A stretch of 64,000 bases of DNA from Temnopleurus reevesii (taxonomy: Eukaryota; Echinodermata; Echinoidea; Temnopleuroida; Temnopleuridae), in contig BQKZ01000622.1 in NCBI GenBank assembly GCA_036244855.1, positions 61,045 through 125,044 of the forward strand. Reading direction: 5' to 3'. Numbering within the stretch: the first letter of the stretch is position 1; every line of letters starts with the position of its first letter. Made by a program: the position numbers and the translations under genes. Shown here in pieces: positions 61,300 through 64,000 of the stretch. The notes under the pieces are model-generated. The model made no database searches. It was not told where the DNA came from and was given only the letters and a program-made list of their open reading frames with translations.

Positions 61300-62705
61300 A
61301 TGGGGTATTTTCAAGGAACCCTTTCCTAGATACTCAGAATCAGCTGGACTTTGCGCACATGTTGTTCATGAATAGCTTTAAACCCATACAAAACTATATA
61401 ATAAACGTTTTACTTAACGACCGTTATCAGGGTTATAGTTTGTAGTAACGACCGATATAAACCTCGAAGTAGACCATGGTAGAACCTTCGCAACCAGTAA
61501 CTGAACATACTAAATAAACATAACTAACTAACCGTTGCAAACACAGGACGGTAAATGATCAGGAAGGTCATTTTTGCAACTCCGACGGACAAAGCCTTGG
61601 TCGACCGGTATCTCTATTGTGAGTGCAGCCTTGAAATACTTTGCCAAAGACACTCATAACAAACTGGATTTTTTACGCCCTATAATAGACAGGAACGACT
61701 TGCAAAAGCAGACTGTTATATCTTGTAGGAACGCCCGATCGATGTATGCCTCAAGATAAACCGTCCGTTTTAGGACAATCGCTAACTGACCGTAGTCAAT
61801 AATTATAATCAACTGGACGTTGCAAAAACAGGCCGGTCCGTGATCAGAATGGTCATGAAACTAACTTCAACAGACAAAGCCTATATGTGGACTGGTAGCT
61901 CTATTGTGAGAGCGCCCCTGAGATGTTTTGCCAAAGACACTCAAATTCAACTGGACTTTACGCCATACCTTTTTTCTGGAATGGCTCACGAAAGCCCGGA
62001 AATGACCGTTACATACCGCAATATCTTGTAATTACGACCGATGGAAGCCTCAAAGTAGACCGTTTCAGCGTACTCAAAATCTGTAACTGACTGTAGTTAG
62101 TGATTATAACATGGCTGATGCACAAAACACATCATTCATTGATCAGGAAGGTCATGAAATTGACGAATGACCTACAGGTGACCCAGTAGTTTTATTGTAA
62201 AGGCGCCATTGAAATATTTTGTCAAAATCACTCGAATTCCCGTGTGCACGTTGGTCAAGAACAACTTGCAGAAGCACAGGAATGACCATTAGCGACCATT
62301 ACAGACAGTTATAGTAATGACCAATGACCAATCTGTTATTGATCCGGAGGATCATATGTACCCGACTTCAAAGGACACAGCCTCAGACGGCCGGTAGCTC
62401 TATTGTCAGAGAATCTTTGAAATATTTTGCAAACGATATTCAAAATCAGCTGGACTATAGGCTGTATGTTGTTCAGGAATGACTTGCGAAAGCACGATAG
62501 TGACCATTACCGACCGCTACAGACCATTGTATCTTGTAGTAACAACCGATGTAAGCCTGTTTTAAGACAGTCCGTAATCCGTCGACCTCAGTGACCATAA
62601 GCAACTGGCCGTTAATTGCAACGCTGGACTGTTAATGATCCGGAGGGTCATGTAACCGACTTCAAAGGACAAAGCCCTGGTCGTCCGGTAGCTCTATCTT
62701 GAGAG
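61300..62705 (+). repeat. Diverged tandem array, period about 290 bp
   Basis: Five units follow each other. The word GGTAGCTCTATT or a close variant recurs at 61607, 61894, 62185, 62393 and 62687, giving spacings of 287, 291, 208 and 294 bp. Each unit also has a GAAATA-TTTTGCCAAAGACACTC block, a GACCGTTACAGACCGTT block and a TGATCAGGAAGGTCAT block. Units differ by many substitutions and one is shortened. No coding frame is conserved across units; short ORFs at 61574 and 61840 come from corresponding parts of units. Confidence 0.82.
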
Positions 62706-62779
62706 TATTGGATATAACAAAGCGAATTACTTGTATGGAACCGTTGTAAATAGTAGTCATTCCGTAACTTGACCATCTT

Positions 62780-63826
62780 CATGGTAATGGACTTTTACAA
62801 ACAAAATAACGTCTGCCATGGACATAATCCAAATATAACAATAACTGAGCAATCACGTTCAATAAAGGTTTTTTTTTTGTATTTGTATAAAGGTTCATAT
62901 CATTGGCCGATCAAGATAGTATCGTAAACATCACATTCCGTATTTAACCGTCAACGATCGTAATATTTTATGTGTAAAGAGGAAATACCGCTTTGGTTTT
63001 GCAATATTTTAATTTGTTTCATGCATTCATATTTATTCATAGACTTTCACTGACAAACGTACTTTTAAGAGGTAATAGGTCACAGCTAAATTACTACATT
63101 TTTTTTTCAATCAGTGTATCGTACGTGTTACACAAAACGATAGGCTTGTTTCATAATACACTAATACTATTCATGCTATTTCGATTACTAAAGGTTGTTT
63201 CGAAAATACTCACATGACATCTTGTGTGACGCTTATAATTAGCATTTTTTCCCCTTTTAATCTTTCTGCATGAAAAATGGTGCAATATATATTTGTTCTT
63301 AAATGCATTCTATCATGTCGAATAAAGGAAATGTCTAGCATTTAGTATCCGTATTAATTGTTTGTTCATTATGTCATTTCCAAAAAGGTTGACGGGCGTC
63401 GAGTATACTGGAAAGTTAAAATCAAGACAAACAAAAAGAGAACGTAAATCTTGCTGATTGTGCAGATATCTATGTTTAGTACTGTAACGATTTTTGTAGT
63501 GCAATAAATTTACCTGTTAAGACGTCATACTCTGATCAGATTATGAATGGTATGATCAGATAAAGCTCACAAATTGAATCATTTTTCTTGGTTCTGATAG
63601 TTACCCCCGGCAATGGTTCTGTCATATATTAGCGTTGATAAGGGAATATATCAACAGCCTGAATTTAATTGATTTTATGTCTCCTGTGTTCAGAAACATC
63701 CGGAGCATACTTGGCTGGTGCTAACACAACGAACATGTCAAACAAATGTAGAAAAGGTCAGTCAGGCCATTTCACTTCGTATTTCAGTTTGTTCTGCAAG
63801 CACTATAGCCATTGTATACATCAGGT
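62780..63826. other. No recognisable gene
   Basis: AT-rich DNA after the tandem array; short ORFs only. Confidence 0.5.
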
Positions 63827-64000
63827 ATTAAAGCCCATGTATAGTTTTGGTAAAGATTAAAGAACTGTGAATTTTGGGGATATATACCATGACATATAGG
63901 TTGTATACACATTTCAAGATCATAGCATAATTTTCTACGAGCGAATTCTTTTGAAAATTTGAATTTGACCGTTAAATCGTATTTAGCGCCCTCTCTTGGT
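63827..64000 (+). repeat. Dispersed TTAA-type repeat, copy 2, cut by window end
   Basis: It starts TTAAAGCCCATGTATAGTTT and is collinear with 49856-50030 through AGCGCCCTCTCTTGG at the window edge. The TTAA at its start supports a piggyBac-like MITE family. The rest lies outside the window. Confidence 0.7.

Noticed and set aside
1..64000. Bacterial-type systems (CRISPR, operons, prophage, defence islands)
   Set aside because: None present. Interspersed retroelements, SINEs, splice signals and a GPCR show this is animal nuclear DNA; the regular arrays are microsatellites and a diverged tandem repeat.

Overview
This window is animal nuclear DNA. It is AT-rich and gene-poor, and packed with microsatellites, SINEs, a LINE and small foldback transposons. 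A single-exon class A GPCR, a CR1/L2-like retrotransposon and a high allelic divergence at two loci suggest a highly heterozygous marine invertebrate, most likely an echinoderm or a close deuterostome relative. That placement is inference; the sequence does not fix the species.

The one confident host gene is an intact class A (rhodopsin-like) GPCR at 58742-59812 on the plus strand. Weaker coding candidates are a minus-strand first exon with a signal-peptide-like segment and a phase-1 splice donor (21806-22121), a minus-strand exon running into the assembly gap (51123-51303), and a few unrecognised ORFs of 88-139 codons (1306, 22526, 23350, 49339, 58268). Everything else is intergenic or intronic.

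Region by region: 1-15 kb is plain AT-rich DNA. 15-16.2 kb has (GA)n/(CT)n tracts around a tRNA-Gly-like SINE head. 16-28 kb holds two divergently arranged candidate transcription units near 22.1-22.5 kb, a foldback element at 25.5-26 kb and a poly-C contig break. 28-35 kb has two adjacent hairpins, a long (GAT)n tract and a minus-strand tRNA-derived SINE with a (TAA)n tail. 35.7-45.8 kb is the most informative part: two loci are each present twice in direct order with a single N between the copies, which reads as two alleles placed in series. Comparing them exposes at least six insertion differences: three TTAA-flanked segments, a TA-flanked palindromic MITE, a 5'-truncated LINE and a 50-bp insert. 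45.8-53.8 kb contains diverged repeats, LINE 3' tails, a 606-base gap and a perfect sequencing-library junction adapter. 53.8-58.2 kb holds a 1-kb TTAA foldback element. 58.7-59.8 kb is the GPCR. 60.2-62.7 kb is a diverged tandem array with a period near 290 bp. The window ends inside a dispersed TTAA-type repeat.

No operon-like system is present. The strongest coherent story is a burst of TTAA-targeting (piggyBac-like) non-autonomous elements, some still absent from one allele, together with clear assembly artefacts that a downstream user must know about.
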